DNA of 64,000 nucleotides from JAFAMS01 sp963715815 (GCA_963715815.1 OY970278.1:930001-994000); one strand, 5' to 3'; positions 8,209-17,254 are shown, numbered from the stretch's first letter. Notes: a model not told the origin generated them from the sequence alone. Program-made: numbers and translations.

Positions 8209-9446
8209 GGGTCGAAAGTTTCATGGAGTGGGATCGTCCGCGCGTCGTGCATTTGACTCCGCGCGAAGCAACGATACTGAACAAATTGTCTGATCGTGAG
8301 TTTAGCGTTCGACCGCGCGGTAACGGCGCGTATCTTGTCGGCCCTGCAGGTGGCTATGTCGGCAATGCGCGGCTATCTAATGACCTGGTCATCGAGGTTC
8401 AGCCCAAGGTTCCAATCGCAAATCTCGTCCAGCTGATTTCCCTGGCTTTCGTTGGTCATGAACTCCCCAGGCTTAAACTTACAGGTTCCTTCGCACAGTC
8501 AACGCCAACAGATTGGTTGGCTTTCCTGCTGCTGTCGGAAGTCGAGAAAATCGTCAGCGCTGGAATCTTGTCGGACTATAACACTACTGTTGAGATGTTG
8601 CCGTACGTACGCGGAAGACTACTCATTCCTGTTGATGGCAGAGCCGGTTCGGACAACTTATGCGAGTACAGCGAGTTCACAGAGGATATATTGCCGAACC
8701 GCGTGATTCGGGGAACGCTTGAACACCTAAGTGTCCAGCGACTTGGCCGCTTTATGCGTCAGCGAGTATTGAGCGTCCTGAGATATTTCGAGCGGATTCC
8801 ATTTAGCGAGCCGACAGCCGAGGACGCTCGGGCGATCGTAGCTGATCGCCGGAGCGCATATTATGACGCAGCGTTACGACTTTGCGAGCTATACCTCTCT
8901 GGACGTGGAGTAGAAAACGCCGTTGGTGACGTCCGCGCAGCCAGCACGTTTCTCCCTATGCACACAATTTTTGAACGCGCCTTTGTGAATGCACTGCGTT
9001 TGAAGTTGGGGAATTGCGAGGTGCTGTACCATCCGCGCTTTCTTGATCAGATCCAATACGTTACCGGCAGTCCCGACTACACAATCATGCTTGAGCCCGA
9101 CATCGTGATTTCCGGCGCAAGGCCTTCCGCCGTACTAAAGCGGCAGCGTTCGTCCGTTCTGGTCATCGACACGAAATATCGGACCCCAACCGTTCGCTCG
9201 CGCCACGGCGAAGGTTTTCGAAATACAGACATCTATCAGATACTTGCTTACTGCACAACTCTTGGTACTAGTGGCGTCTTAGTCTATCCGCGCGTTAAGG
9301 ATGAGATCGACGCAACGTATCGAGTGAACGAAACTACATTTCGACTACTGTCAGTGGATTTGTCGAGCCCCGATTTGCGCGGACTATGGGAAGCTGTGGA
9401 AAAGGCGTCGAGCATGATTTCTAACATCGAACCGATGGTGGCGTAA
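8205..9446 (+). CDS. mcrC: McrC-type restriction endonuclease subunit
   Basis: A 413-residue McrC protein, the nuclease that works with the McrB motor. The N-terminal part has the family pattern (GAYLVGPAGGYVGN, LSNDLVIEVQPKVP). The C-terminal PD-(D/E)XK site is visible as D in EPDIVISG near residue 298, then VIDTKYR near 321, then a downstream YQILAY helix. It starts with GTG at 8205, inside mcrB's stop (GTGA), an arrangement that keeps the two subunits balanced. The next gene starts inside its own stop (TAATG), so at least three genes are co-translated. Confidence 0.9.
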   Translation: MRVESFMEWDRPRVVHLTPREATILNKLSDREFSVRPRGNGAYLVGPAGGYVGNARLSNDLVIEVQPKVPIANLVQLISLAFVGHELPRLKLTGSFAQSTPTDWLAFLLLSEVEKIVSAGILSDYNTTVEMLPYVRGRLLIPVDGRAGSDNLCEYSEFTEDILPNRVIRGTLEHLSVQRLGRFMRQRVLSVLRYFERIPFSEPTAEDARAIVADRRSAYYDAALRLCELYLSGRGVENAVGDVRAASTFLPMHTIFERAFVNALRLKLGNCEVLYHPRFLDQIQYVTGSPDYTIMLEPDIVISGARPSAVLKRQRSSVLVIDTKYRTPTVRSRHGEGFRNTDIYQILAYCTTLGTSGVLVYPRVKDEIDATYRVNETTFRLLSVDLSSPDLRGLWEAVEKASSMISNIEPMVA

Positions 9447-10168
9447 TGACTTTCATCAGGATGTCGATTCTAAGCTTAACGTTGGCACTAGCGGTGCTGC
9501 AAAATGCTTCAGCACAGTCCGTTCCGTCGTCGCCAATTCAGTCGGATACATTCTCCAGCGTCGTAACGTTTATCGGTACGACGCCGCAGCGGGTTTACGA
9601 GAGATTTGGCCGGCCGAGCGAGTCGCACGTCGAGCGGTTTTGCTGTCGTATTTGGAGTTACGCCGGCGACACTCTTGTTCACGTCTATAACGTAGACGGA
9701 GGCGGCGTCGTCGCTTTTCTCTACGGAAAATATGCTCAAGGCATCCTAGTAAACGGCGTGGTCTTCGATAATCTCGATGCCGTGCAGTTTTGGAAGTTGA
9801 GTGATTTCTTTCCCCAAGGAACTCCACGCGCCAATTTGCTTGCCATGTGTCTTTCGGAAGACTTTTATCACCAGATCCCCGGCGATCACGGCACAAAACA
9901 ATTGTCAGAAAAGGCGCTATGGTCCGGACCGCACGGAACGAGCTTTTACGCGTTATACAGGACGGACGGCAGGATGAGCTCCGTCTATGATCCCGTGTCT
10001 GGTAGAGACATTGTGAAACCCGTTCGGGATATTGATAGCCTGCGATTGTTGAGGTGGGGTTATTTCGCTGGTACGGCACAAATTACTGATCTTCATTTTG
10101 GCAGTCATCATGGTCAGGGGACCGACTATTCGATGGGTCAGTGGAGCGGTCCATCTTGTACAAAATAA
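9446..10168 (+). CDS. Exported protein of unknown function coupled to mcrC
   Basis: 240 residues with a clear signal peptide (ILSLTLALAVLQNASA, cut before QS). The mature part contains VTFIGTTPQRVYERFGRPSE and RIWSYAGDTLVHVYN, a pattern like small secreted SmpA/OmlA-type domains, but the match is weak. The ATG overlaps the mcrC stop as TAATG, so it is translationally coupled to the restriction genes, odd for an exported protein. It may be a passenger gene or part of an envelope-side function. No catalytic motif was recognised. Confidence 0.75.
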   Translation: MTFIRMSILSLTLALAVLQNASAQSVPSSPIQSDTFSSVVTFIGTTPQRVYERFGRPSESHVERFCCRIWSYAGDTLVHVYNVDGGGVVAFLYGKYAQGILVNGVVFDNLDAVQFWKLSDFFPQGTPRANLLAMCLSEDFYHQIPGDHGTKQLSEKALWSGPHGTSFYALYRTDGRMSSVYDPVSGRDIVKPVRDIDSLRLLRWGYFAGTAQITDLHFGSHHGQGTDYSMGQWSGPSCTK

Positions 10169-10422
10169 TGGTTCACGATTCTCGCTCCAGCAAGTACTGT
10201 GATAAACCCAGGACTCTTCGTCGCGTCCTAGTGCACATTCGACTCGAATGATATTCGCAATTGTCTCAGCGGAGTGCGCTCCGGCTATTGAGATCGAGGA
10301 AACGTCGCGCGCGGGAGAACACAAGGGGGTTGTTCTCCGAGGCAATAACTTTCAAGCAATCGTCTCGCGTTTAGTATGGATGTCGGCCTAGTGCTATTCC
10401 CTGTCTGCACGTCTCTCGATAA

Positions 10423-11658
10423 ATGCGCGTTAACGATTCGCAAAGTGTCGACACTCCTCTCGTGCGGAGTGTGGAGTTGACCTCGGGCGGAGTTCCTGCA
10501 TCCTCCCTCGGGCACCATTATCAGTCGTGGTGGGCCCTCGATACTCTAATTGATGCGGGGCTTGAAGATCCGGCGGCCGGAATACGCATTGAATACTGGG
10601 ATGACGTTTCGATCGAGTCGGCAGCGGCCGTAGATCTCATCAACACGAAGGCTCGTGTGGAGGGAGGCGTCCTAACCGATAAGAGTGTTGATCTCTGGAA
10701 AAGCTTGCGTCTTTGGATGAATGCTAAGCGGCTAGTAACTGACGTTCCTCTACAGCGGCTTTGTCTAGCGACGACGCAAGCGGTTCAAGCGAATAGCGGC
10801 GCCTCACTTCTGCGGCCTTACGAGAGAAATGTTCACCGGGCACAAGAGCTGTTGACACAGGCCGCGGAGTCATCGACCAACGCGGACAATAAGGCAAGTT
10901 ACAAGGCATACCTTCAATTAAGTGTGCCAGAGAGGAGACAATTTCTTAGCGATGTTTACATAATAGATGAAACAGACGACATTCTAGTTCTGCAGAGAAA
11001 ACTCAAAGCACGCGTTCGGTTAGTAGTCGGCGCAGAATTTGTAGAGGACGCGTTTCGTCAGTTAATCGGTTGGTGGGAAGACCTTGTCACGCGTCACCTA
11101 AAAGCTGGGAGTACCGACCGTCTGACGGCGCTAATGCTCAACGAATATCTCGACTATATGCGCGAACGCTTTGGGCAAAGTATTTTAGAGGTTGATCCCG
11201 ATATCTGGGACCTCGCTGTCCCGGAGGATATCGATACAGAGGTTCGGATCCTAATTGAACAGTTGCGCCTGATAGCAACTAAGGATGACGGCGTACGATT
11301 TGCATTAAAGGATTACCACAGGGCTTATGTGCAGTGCGGTCGATGGGTTGAGGACGGATTACTGCGGCGCGATGAGCTCGCCCGTTACGAAGCTCGACTA
11401 AAGGATGAGTGGCAGCGATACGTAGCCTTTAACGCACCCGCGTCGGTATGCGCCTCCAAGACTGAGAATGAGCTAATTGAATTGGGACAAATGACGCACC
11501 GGTATTTGACCGAGCGCGCTATTCCTCTTCGCAAGGGGTCCGCCGAACCGATGATATCTCGCGGCTCGTACTATGCACTCTCAAACAAAGGAGCTATTGG
11601 CTGGCATCCCCACTTTGTTGTGAGGCTGGGGGACCTCTTGCGTGGAAAGAGCGCCTGA
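10423..11658 (+). CDS. ABC-3C system effector: Cap4/DUF4297-like nuclease domain plus ABC-3C C-terminal domain
   Basis: 411 residues. The N-terminal part begins SLGHHYQSWWALDTLI, then IRIEYWDDVSIE near 55-66, then LINTKARVEG with K76, then DLWKSLRLW. This is the layout of Cap4/DUF4297 dsDNA nucleases, except that the usual QxK is N74-T75-K76. The C-terminal part (LIEQLRLIATKDD, LKDYHRAYVQCGRWV, LKDEWQRY) matches the conserved C-terminal domain of ABC three-component systems described by Krishnan, Burroughs, Iyer and Aravind. The middle component starts 17 bases before its stop and the ABC ATPase follows. I infer a DNA-cutting effector held in check by its partners. Confidence 0.8.
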   Translation: MRVNDSQSVDTPLVRSVELTSGGVPASSLGHHYQSWWALDTLIDAGLEDPAAGIRIEYWDDVSIESAAAVDLINTKARVEGGVLTDKSVDLWKSLRLWMNAKRLVTDVPLQRLCLATTQAVQANSGASLLRPYERNVHRAQELLTQAAESSTNADNKASYKAYLQLSVPERRQFLSDVYIIDETDDILVLQRKLKARVRLVVGAEFVEDAFRQLIGWWEDLVTRHLKAGSTDRLTALMLNEYLDYMRERFGQSILEVDPDIWDLAVPEDIDTEVRILIEQLRLIATKDDGVRFALKDYHRAYVQCGRWVEDGLLRRDELARYEARLKDEWQRYVAFNAPASVCASKTENELIELGQMTHRYLTERAIPLRKGSAEPMISRGSYYALSNKGAIGWHPHFVVRLGDLLRGKSA

Positions 11659-12136
11659 TACTCATCGAACCGCGGTTTTCGCGGATGCGGTACTGTTGCA
11701 CAACCCCGCATATGCTGCAACGATCATTACCGAGATCTGTCGAGGCTATTGTGACGTACGCAAGGATGGAATGCCGCTAGCTTTAGGTATCCCGGCCTAT
11801 GTCCTTGGAACTGTTGCGTCCTACAGCGTTCTGATACCGCATCGATCAACTGCGGGTTTCATTACTTGGGCGCTAAAAAACCGCGAGCGCCTCCTAGACT
11901 TTCCGTTGCGTTGCAACAATCTCGCTGGCGAAGTCGCCCTCGGCATGAACCTCGGTGTGAATACTAAATGGCTTGGCCTATCCGAGTCAGGTCTTTTGAC
12001 CCCCACCGGAGCGCAAGCGAAGGCCATCGCCGAATTTTGCAGGAGGTTCAATGTTCGCGCGCTGGCTGTTGGACGATTTCTCAGTAATGCGGGGCACGTT
12101 AGCACGATTTTCGAAGTCTTAAACGTGCGAGTGTAA
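11642..12136 (+). CDS. ABC-3C system middle component
   Basis: 164 residues starting with GTG inside the 3' end of the effector gene and followed eight bases later by the ABC ATPase. The content (NPAYAATIITEICRGY, GMPLALGIPAYVLG, ITWALKNRERLLDF, LSESGLLTPTGAQAKAI) fits the small helical middle components of ABC three-component systems, which link effector and ATPase. The family assignment rests on gene order, size and general pattern more than on a diagnostic motif. No enzymatic residues are apparent. Confidence 0.7.
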   Translation: MERAPDTHRTAVFADAVLLHNPAYAATIITEICRGYCDVRKDGMPLALGIPAYVLGTVASYSVLIPHRSTAGFITWALKNRERLLDFPLRCNNLAGEVALGMNLGVNTKWLGLSESGLLTPTGAQAKAIAEFCRRFNVRALAVGRFLSNAGHVSTIFEVLNVRV

Positions 12137-12144
12137 TTGTACCA

Positions 12145-14085
12145 ATGCAGTTGCGCGGGCTCTTTATTTTCTCACACACTGGCGAAGCCCGGTATATCCC
12201 TTTCCGAATTGGAGAACTCAACATCGTATCGGGAGCACCCGGAACAGGGAAGAGCGCATTACTTCGGATCGTCGATTATTGTCTTGGCTCTTATAACAGA
12301 ATACCAATCGAAATCAGGCAGGTAGCCTCCTGGTATGGAATCGTTTTAACCAACGGCCACGATGACGTGCTGTTAGCCAGACCTGAACCCAAAGGTAAAC
12401 AGGCCACAGAAGCGATGTATCTTTCGATTGGAAAAAATCTCGATATTCCTCAGTATCAAGATCTGGTACCCAACGCGTCCGTAGAGTCTGCGCTTGATGT
12501 TCTCGCTAGCTACGTCGGCCTTGCGTCCGTTGATTTAGTGTTTGCCGAGAGTTCGAGACGAACCGAATACGATGCAACGATCCGCCATGCTAGTCGTTAC
12601 TCGTTTCAGATTCAACGTGAGATCGCGCAGAACGAGTTCCTTTTCCACGGCCAGGATGATCATTACATCGCTCAGAGTATTCACGATACTCTTCCTTATC
12701 TGCTCGGAATCCTCGACGAAGAGCGACTAAGAAAGCACCGCCTGGCTCGTCGGTTAACCCGCCGTCTTCGGGCAATGAGACGCGAGCTAGAATCCATGGT
12801 CGCCGATGATGTGCAAACACCCGTGCTCGCGCAGAAGCTCATTGCGGAAGCTGTGGACGTTGGATTGCTCCCCGCTACCGCAACTTATACGACCAACTTC
12901 CTTGCGGTTTTGGCAGCCACGCAGTCTTTTGTCAAGGCCCAATCATTTTCGGAGTTTGAGGATGCTGATCTCAAGCAAGGCATAGTTGAACTTCGAAAGC
13001 AACGAGCGGAGCTCTTGACACGGTATAAGCAGGCGCGAGATTCTACCGGCTTAGTCCGAGAACTTAACAACGAGGTTACGGAGTTCGGCGATGTACAGTT
13101 TACTGAAGAGTCGCATGGAAGCGCGATAGAATTGCTCGCAGGCGTTATCGACAGCGGCCTATGCATGATCTGTGGTCGATCAGTTGACAGCCCCTCTGCC
13201 GAAGCTATCCGGAATCATCTACAAGACTTGCGTTCGGAACTAAGCGGAACAAGAAGCTATCAAGTGCGCACGCGTAACCTTAGAGAAAAATACGAGACCG
13301 AAGCTGAATCCCTTCGTGCGACGCTGCGTACGAATCAGGCCGCGCTCAACGGCGCAATAGAGCGATCGGAACAGCTTAACTCTCAACGATCCGCAGCGGT
13401 AGCTCAAGAGCACGTGGCGGGACGCATAAGTCTCTACCTTGAGGCTATGTCTCAAGGCGAGGACCGGGAGCGGCTAGAGGCTCAGATCGCCGATTTGGAG
13501 GAGGAACTGTCAATTGTCCTTGCTGGTCTAAGCGATGAGTCGTTACAGCGCCGACGATCAGCCATCGTTCATGATGTCTCAGAGCGAATGAATGAACATG
13601 GCAAGGTGTTAAAATTTCAATACGCTGGCGCGGATTTGGAGTTTGATCTAGACAATCTAACCGTCGTTATTACAGATGCTGCCGGAAGAAAGACACTTCA
13701 ACAGATTGGGAGCGCTTCTAATCATCTGGCAATTCATATAGCGGCACATTTAGGTCTTCATGATTTTTTCATCACCGAGTCTCGGCCTACGTTACGATTT
13801 CTCATGTTGGATCAACCAACACAGGCGTACTACCCTCCGGACAAGCAAGGTCCCACTGCAAGTGATCTGTCAGATGTCGGCGATGAGGATCGCGATGCGG
13901 TCGCAACATTGTTTGCGGTCCTCGATCGCTTCAATCGCCAGTTTATGGGTCAGTTTCAAATTATCGTCGTAGACCACGCTGATCTTCGCCAGCCACAATT
14001 TCAGCAGTCCATCGTAGCTAGATGGCGCGACGGGGACGCGCTCATTCCGAGGCGGTGGTTTATGCAAGGTGGAAAAGATGCGTGA
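12145..14085 (+). CDS. ABC-3C system ATPase (DUF3732, SMC/RecN-like with zinc hook)
   Basis: 646 residues. Walker A is GAPGTGKS at about 30-37, followed by the DUF3732-type LRIVDYCLGS. A long coiled coil surrounds a CMIC zinc-hook motif at about 339-342, as in Rad50. The second ATPase half has the signature-like IGSASNHLAIHI near 525, the Walker B LMLDQP near 553 and an H-loop in VVDHADL near 609. Such ATPases dimerise on DNA and couple sensing to the effector. The Walker B acidic residue is followed by Gln (DQP) instead of Glu, which is usual in this family and implies slow hydrolysis. It is the last gene of the three-gene system. Confidence 0.85.
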   Translation: MQLRGLFIFSHTGEARYIPFRIGELNIVSGAPGTGKSALLRIVDYCLGSYNRIPIEIRQVASWYGIVLTNGHDDVLLARPEPKGKQATEAMYLSIGKNLDIPQYQDLVPNASVESALDVLASYVGLASVDLVFAESSRRTEYDATIRHASRYSFQIQREIAQNEFLFHGQDDHYIAQSIHDTLPYLLGILDEERLRKHRLARRLTRRLRAMRRELESMVADDVQTPVLAQKLIAEAVDVGLLPATATYTTNFLAVLAATQSFVKAQSFSEFEDADLKQGIVELRKQRAELLTRYKQARDSTGLVRELNNEVTEFGDVQFTEESHGSAIELLAGVIDSGLCMICGRSVDSPSAEAIRNHLQDLRSELSGTRSYQVRTRNLREKYETEAESLRATLRTNQAALNGAIERSEQLNSQRSAAVAQEHVAGRISLYLEAMSQGEDRERLEAQIADLEEELSIVLAGLSDESLQRRRSAIVHDVSERMNEHGKVLKFQYAGADLEFDLDNLTVVITDAAGRKTLQQIGSASNHLAIHIAAHLGLHDFFITESRPTLRFLMLDQPTQAYYPPDKQGPTASDLSDVGDEDRDAVATLFAVLDRFNRQFMGQFQIIVVDHADLRQPQFQQSIVARWRDGDALIPRRWFMQGGKDA

Positions 14086-14425
14086 TTGCTACCCTTCGGA
14101 ATGGGCACCTGCGGTATCAACGAACTCGGTCTGGAAGCCGAGGGTAAGGCTTTGGGGCACCAAGTTCTCACGGAAACTTCAATGTCTTCGAGCACCAGCC
14201 GACTCTCCGTAGCATGGGCACGTATCGGACGTATCGGCGAAGCGGGCTTTGTAGCGCGGCACGCACGACGCTCAGGTATGGCGCCTTCCTCTAAGTCGAA
14301 CCGCTTATCGCGCGATGGCCGACGCGGACCCGAGATTGGCCCAAGGGTTTTACGGCTTAAAGCCACACTACGCCGCAGCTGGATGGAGGGCGAATCATAG
14401 CTTTTCAAGTCAAGAGGAACTCGCG
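14086..14425. other. Gap in the island with no convincing gene
   Basis: 340 bases between the ABC ATPase and the next membrane protein. Both strands have open frames here (104 and 135 codons), but neither shows signal sequence, domain motif or natural codon pattern. An AAGAGGAA ribosome site at its end serves the next gene. It may be a degraded gene or an untranslated spacer. Confidence 0.5.
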
Positions 14426-15091
14426 ATGAGCGCTCGGACCACTTCGAGACTCGGATATGCTGCCATTGCGATTGCAGTTGTTATCGCGATTGCCGGAGGC
14501 TTTTTGAGCGGGTACGGGCAGCAAGTTGCGCTCGCCGTTATGGCCGCCGTCCTCGGCCTAGGGCTGGTGATTCTGTTCGTTAATAGTATTTTGAATTCGT
14601 CGGAAAAGCGCGAAGCCGCACAGCCATTGATGCAAATGATTCAGCCGTATGTTGTCAGGCTTCACAATGATTTTGTCAGAAAAGGACGAGACCGGTTTGG
14701 GATTGAGGGCTTTGCGACGCTTCTTAATTTATACACACGTAACAGCCGCAAACCTGAGGCATTCTCACTTGAAGATCGAGAGCGGCTGTACGTGTATGTT
14801 GCTGAGCAGCGTCAAGAGCTAACAGGGTATTATGATATCCTACAGGACCAGCTTCGAGAGTTGACCACAATTGCGGGATGGAGCTTTGACCCCACGATTG
14901 TTGCTAGCGCGTTGAGTGCGCGACTCAGTATCGCGACATTCAAAGCCCTAAAGTGGGACAATATGGATGATAAAAGTAAACTAAAGGCGGTGGAATCATA
15001 TCTAGATATCGAAGCTGAAACCTCAGCCGTCTTTAGAAAGCTTGTGCTATACTTGGGGCTAAAGGACGAGGACTGGCAGCTCGACGCCTAG
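14426..15091 (+). CDS. Two-pass membrane protein of unknown function in the island
   Basis: 221 residues starting at the ATG at 14426, which has AAGAGGAA just upstream; the longer frame from 14315 adds an irregular tail. Two membrane segments lie close together at about 9-27 and 32-51 (GYAAIAIAVVIAIAGGFL and ALAVMAAVLGLGLVILFVN). The remaining 165 residues are a mainly helical cytoplasmic domain (RDRFGIEGFATLLNLYTRNS, YVYVAEQRQELTGYYDIL). No family recognised. It shares the island's A/T-rich codon use and follows the ABC-3C genes in the same direction, so it could be a membrane-acting accessory protein; that is a guess from position only. Confidence 0.7.
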   Translation: MSARTTSRLGYAAIAIAVVIAIAGGFLSGYGQQVALAVMAAVLGLGLVILFVNSILNSSEKREAAQPLMQMIQPYVVRLHNDFVRKGRDRFGIEGFATLLNLYTRNSRKPEAFSLEDRERLYVYVAEQRQELTGYYDILQDQLRELTTIAGWSFDPTIVASALSARLSIATFKALKWDNMDDKSKLKAVESYLDIEAETSAVFRKLVLYLGLKDEDWQLDA

Positions 15092-15379
15092 GTCAGCGAA
15101 GGATTCTGTTCGCGGAGTCGTCGTGTCAGCGAATAGGATGGCCAAATCATCTAGCCAATCTCGTCGCTACATAGCACCGCCCCACGCCGGGTGGCTCGTT
15201 TCGCCGACTGACGGGGCATCGTTTCAAGCCGCCTGGATCCTACCCGATTCGTGACGCTCCTGTCTTCGGCTTGTTGCCGAATCACTGCGCACGCTCTGGG
15301 CACTACCTGAGAGCAACGTCTGAATGACGGCGAACGACTGAAAGTATCATGCAGAACGCGGTGTGGATCGCAATCGAAA
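15092..15379. other. Spacer between the membrane protein and the primase-nuclease fusion
   Basis: 288 bases between two convergent genes. One possible small frame runs from a GTG at 15123 to 15254 (43 codons, containing PPHAGWLVSPTDGASFQAAW), which looks protein-like but is unsupported. No clear terminator or repeat was seen. This is where the A/T-rich composition ends. Confidence 0.4.
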
Positions 15380-17179
15380 TCATCGTCGGACGATTACAAT
15401 CGCCCCATCGTCTCCGTCCAACCGTCGCGCCATATTCACGAGTGGGTCGCAAAGGTGTGCGAACGCTGCCTCGACCTCTGAGCGCGTCGCAGCTGTCGTC
15501 GATCCCGCTGCCTGAAGATGCGCGTCCGCCAAAAACATCGCGGCATCGACCGTCAGTCTTGGCGCATCACCGGTCGCAGCCGCCGCAGCACACTGCGCAT
15601 GCCATCCTTCACTCGCGATGATGTCCGCGAGCGCGCGGATGCGGCGCGTTGCGCCGTGATCGAGCTCCCACGTCAACTCCTCGAGATGATCGTCGACGAT
15701 ACCCGGCTCGAATAAGGCGCGCATCGTCCACAAATCGAGCGCGCGCTTCGCGACGGCTTCGAGATTGTCGATGCTCCAGAGCGATACGCCGTGCGTCTTC
15801 GATTCTTGTTCGCCGCGCGCCGTACCGGCGAGTGCCGGATAAATCATCATGCAGTAATCTGCCTTGTATTCGGTCTTGTGCTCGCTGGCTTCCCAGACGT
15901 CGGGTTTCTCCGAGGGTTTGTTCGCCGTCTTGCACTCGACGAGCACGCGATAGCGCGCAGGCCCAAGCGGCGCATCGAGTTGACCGTCGGGCTTTCCGAT
16001 GCCGCCCAGATGCGTCGTTGCGAATCCGAGCCACCCGAAGACGTCGACCACGGCCTTTTCAAATGCTTCGGATGGTCCTTGCTGATATTTGCGCAGGTCC
16101 GCGAGCAACGGTTCGAGCGGTGGACGCGGCGCCGGCTGCAGCACCGGCCAGTCGTCCGCGGGATGATTGATGCGCCACCTATGGTCCACGTCTTGTACGA
16201 CGCGCGGACGGCGACCAATCGCAAGCATGTGCCGCGTGTAGTACACCAGCTGCGTGTACATGTCGTACTTGTAGAAGCCGGCCGGAAGGAGATCGCGCTT
16301 CACGGCTTCGGCATAAATATCGGCGGCCGCACGCGGACGTCCGTCGGAAAGAATCTCGAATGCCACGATCAACCAGCGTCCGCGCGTCGCATACCCGCGC
16401 ATTTCGAAAAATTCCGGCGCCGGCTTCGACTCCGGGAGGCGCTGCTCGCCAATCGCCGAGAGCGCCTCCGCGAAGCGATCGCCCACACCGGCGAGTCGTT
16501 GTTCGAAATTATCCGGACGGAAATGTCCGTTAGCACAGGTCTCGAGCTCGTCCCACGCGATCGGCGTCACGACGAGCAGATGGTGGGAGATGTGCAAGCT
16601 ATACGGCAGATTGCATCCCTGGTTCGGCGCGTTCGAGCTCACCCAGACGTGAATGCGTCCCTTGCTTTCGGCGACCGGTTTCGTCGAGAAGAGATTCGGG
16701 TGCGCTTCCATCGCACGTGCGACGACGGCGTGCAGCCAGCCACGGACGTTTGGGTACGGCGGTCCATCGGAAAGCGGAATCCAGAGCGTGATGCCGGTGC
16801 CGTTGAGTACCGGGATCGACTGCATGCCGTCGTGCAACAACGCCTCGCGCATCGTGCGTGCGGCGTTGCGCAGCATCGTTTCGGTCGCAGTGCCGATCGG
16901 GCGCATGATGACGTGCGCGAGACGCGCGCGCAGCGGATCGCCCTCGATCGGCGTCCAGCTCTCAAACGCGACGGCATAACGATGCACGCACCAGAGCGCC
17001 TTGTTCGCGTCGAACGCTTCGAGCGTGTGTCCGCGTACGACGTCACCGCCGGGAACATCCGGAGTGTAGATCGGCCTGAACGGGACGCGTCCGATTGCTG
17101 AAGCGAGCAGCGGAATCGTGGCGCGATAGTACGCGAGCACCGCAGCCTGCGTGGGTCGATCGAGTTTTTCGAGATCCAT
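15380..17179 (-). CDS. Fusion: inactive LigD-type primase/polymerase domain, winged helix and PD-(D/E)XK nuclease
   Basis: 599 residues. Residues 1-210 follow the LigD polymerase domain: AVLAYYRATIPLL, ALWCVHRYAVAFESW, TLWIPLS near 131, GRIHVWVSSN at 174-183 and PYSLH at 192-196. The catalytic aspartates are gone. The DLD motif position reads I91-M-R93, the third Asp aligns with W179, and the Lys and His of the usual GGKGLH read as Thr. Residues about 270-345 resemble a HARE-like winged helix. Residues about 368-470 are a restriction-type nuclease with intact D398/D402, E415 and K417 (LVECKTAN). The last 120 residues are helical. I infer a nuclease guided by a dead polymerase-fold DNA-end or nucleotide sensor. 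Its codon use is closer to the host than to the A/T-rich island next door. Confidence 0.8.
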   Translation of the reverse strand: MDLEKLDRPTQAAVLAYYRATIPLLASAIGRVPFRPIYTPDVPGGDVVRGHTLEAFDANKALWCVHRYAVAFESWTPIEGDPLRARLAHVIMRPIGTATETMLRNAARTMREALLHDGMQSIPVLNGTGITLWIPLSDGPPYPNVRGWLHAVVARAMEAHPNLFSTKPVAESKGRIHVWVSSNAPNQGCNLPYSLHISHHLLVVTPIAWDELETCANGHFRPDNFEQRLAGVGDRFAEALSAIGEQRLPESKPAPEFFEMRGYATRGRWLIVAFEILSDGRPRAAADIYAEAVKRDLLPAGFYKYDMYTQLVYYTRHMLAIGRRPRVVQDVDHRWRINHPADDWPVLQPAPRPPLEPLLADLRKYQQGPSEAFEKAVVDVFGWLGFATTHLGGIGKPDGQLDAPLGPARYRVLVECKTANKPSEKPDVWEASEHKTEYKADYCMMIYPALAGTARGEQESKTHGVSLWSIDNLEAVAKRALDLWTMRALFEPGIVDDHLEELTWELDHGATRRIRALADIIASEGWHAQCAAAAATGDAPRLTVDAAMFLADAHLQAAGSTTAATRSEVEAAFAHLCDPLVNMARRLDGDDGAIVIVRR

Positions 17180-17254
17180 GCGCCGATGGTATGGCGCTTC
17201 TAGCCGTTCGACTAGCCCGCAAAATTGTTGGTCAATATTTTCCGAAGGATGTCA

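Noticed and set aside
14086..14400. Plus-strand frame of 104 codons after the ABC ATPase
   Set aside because: No natural amino-acid pattern, no ribosome site and an equally long antisense frame; not supported as a gene.
15791..17101. 436-codon open frame on the plus strand
   Set aside because: It is antisense to the primase-nuclease fusion, rich in Arg/His/Val runs and lacks any domain; a GC-rich shadow frame.
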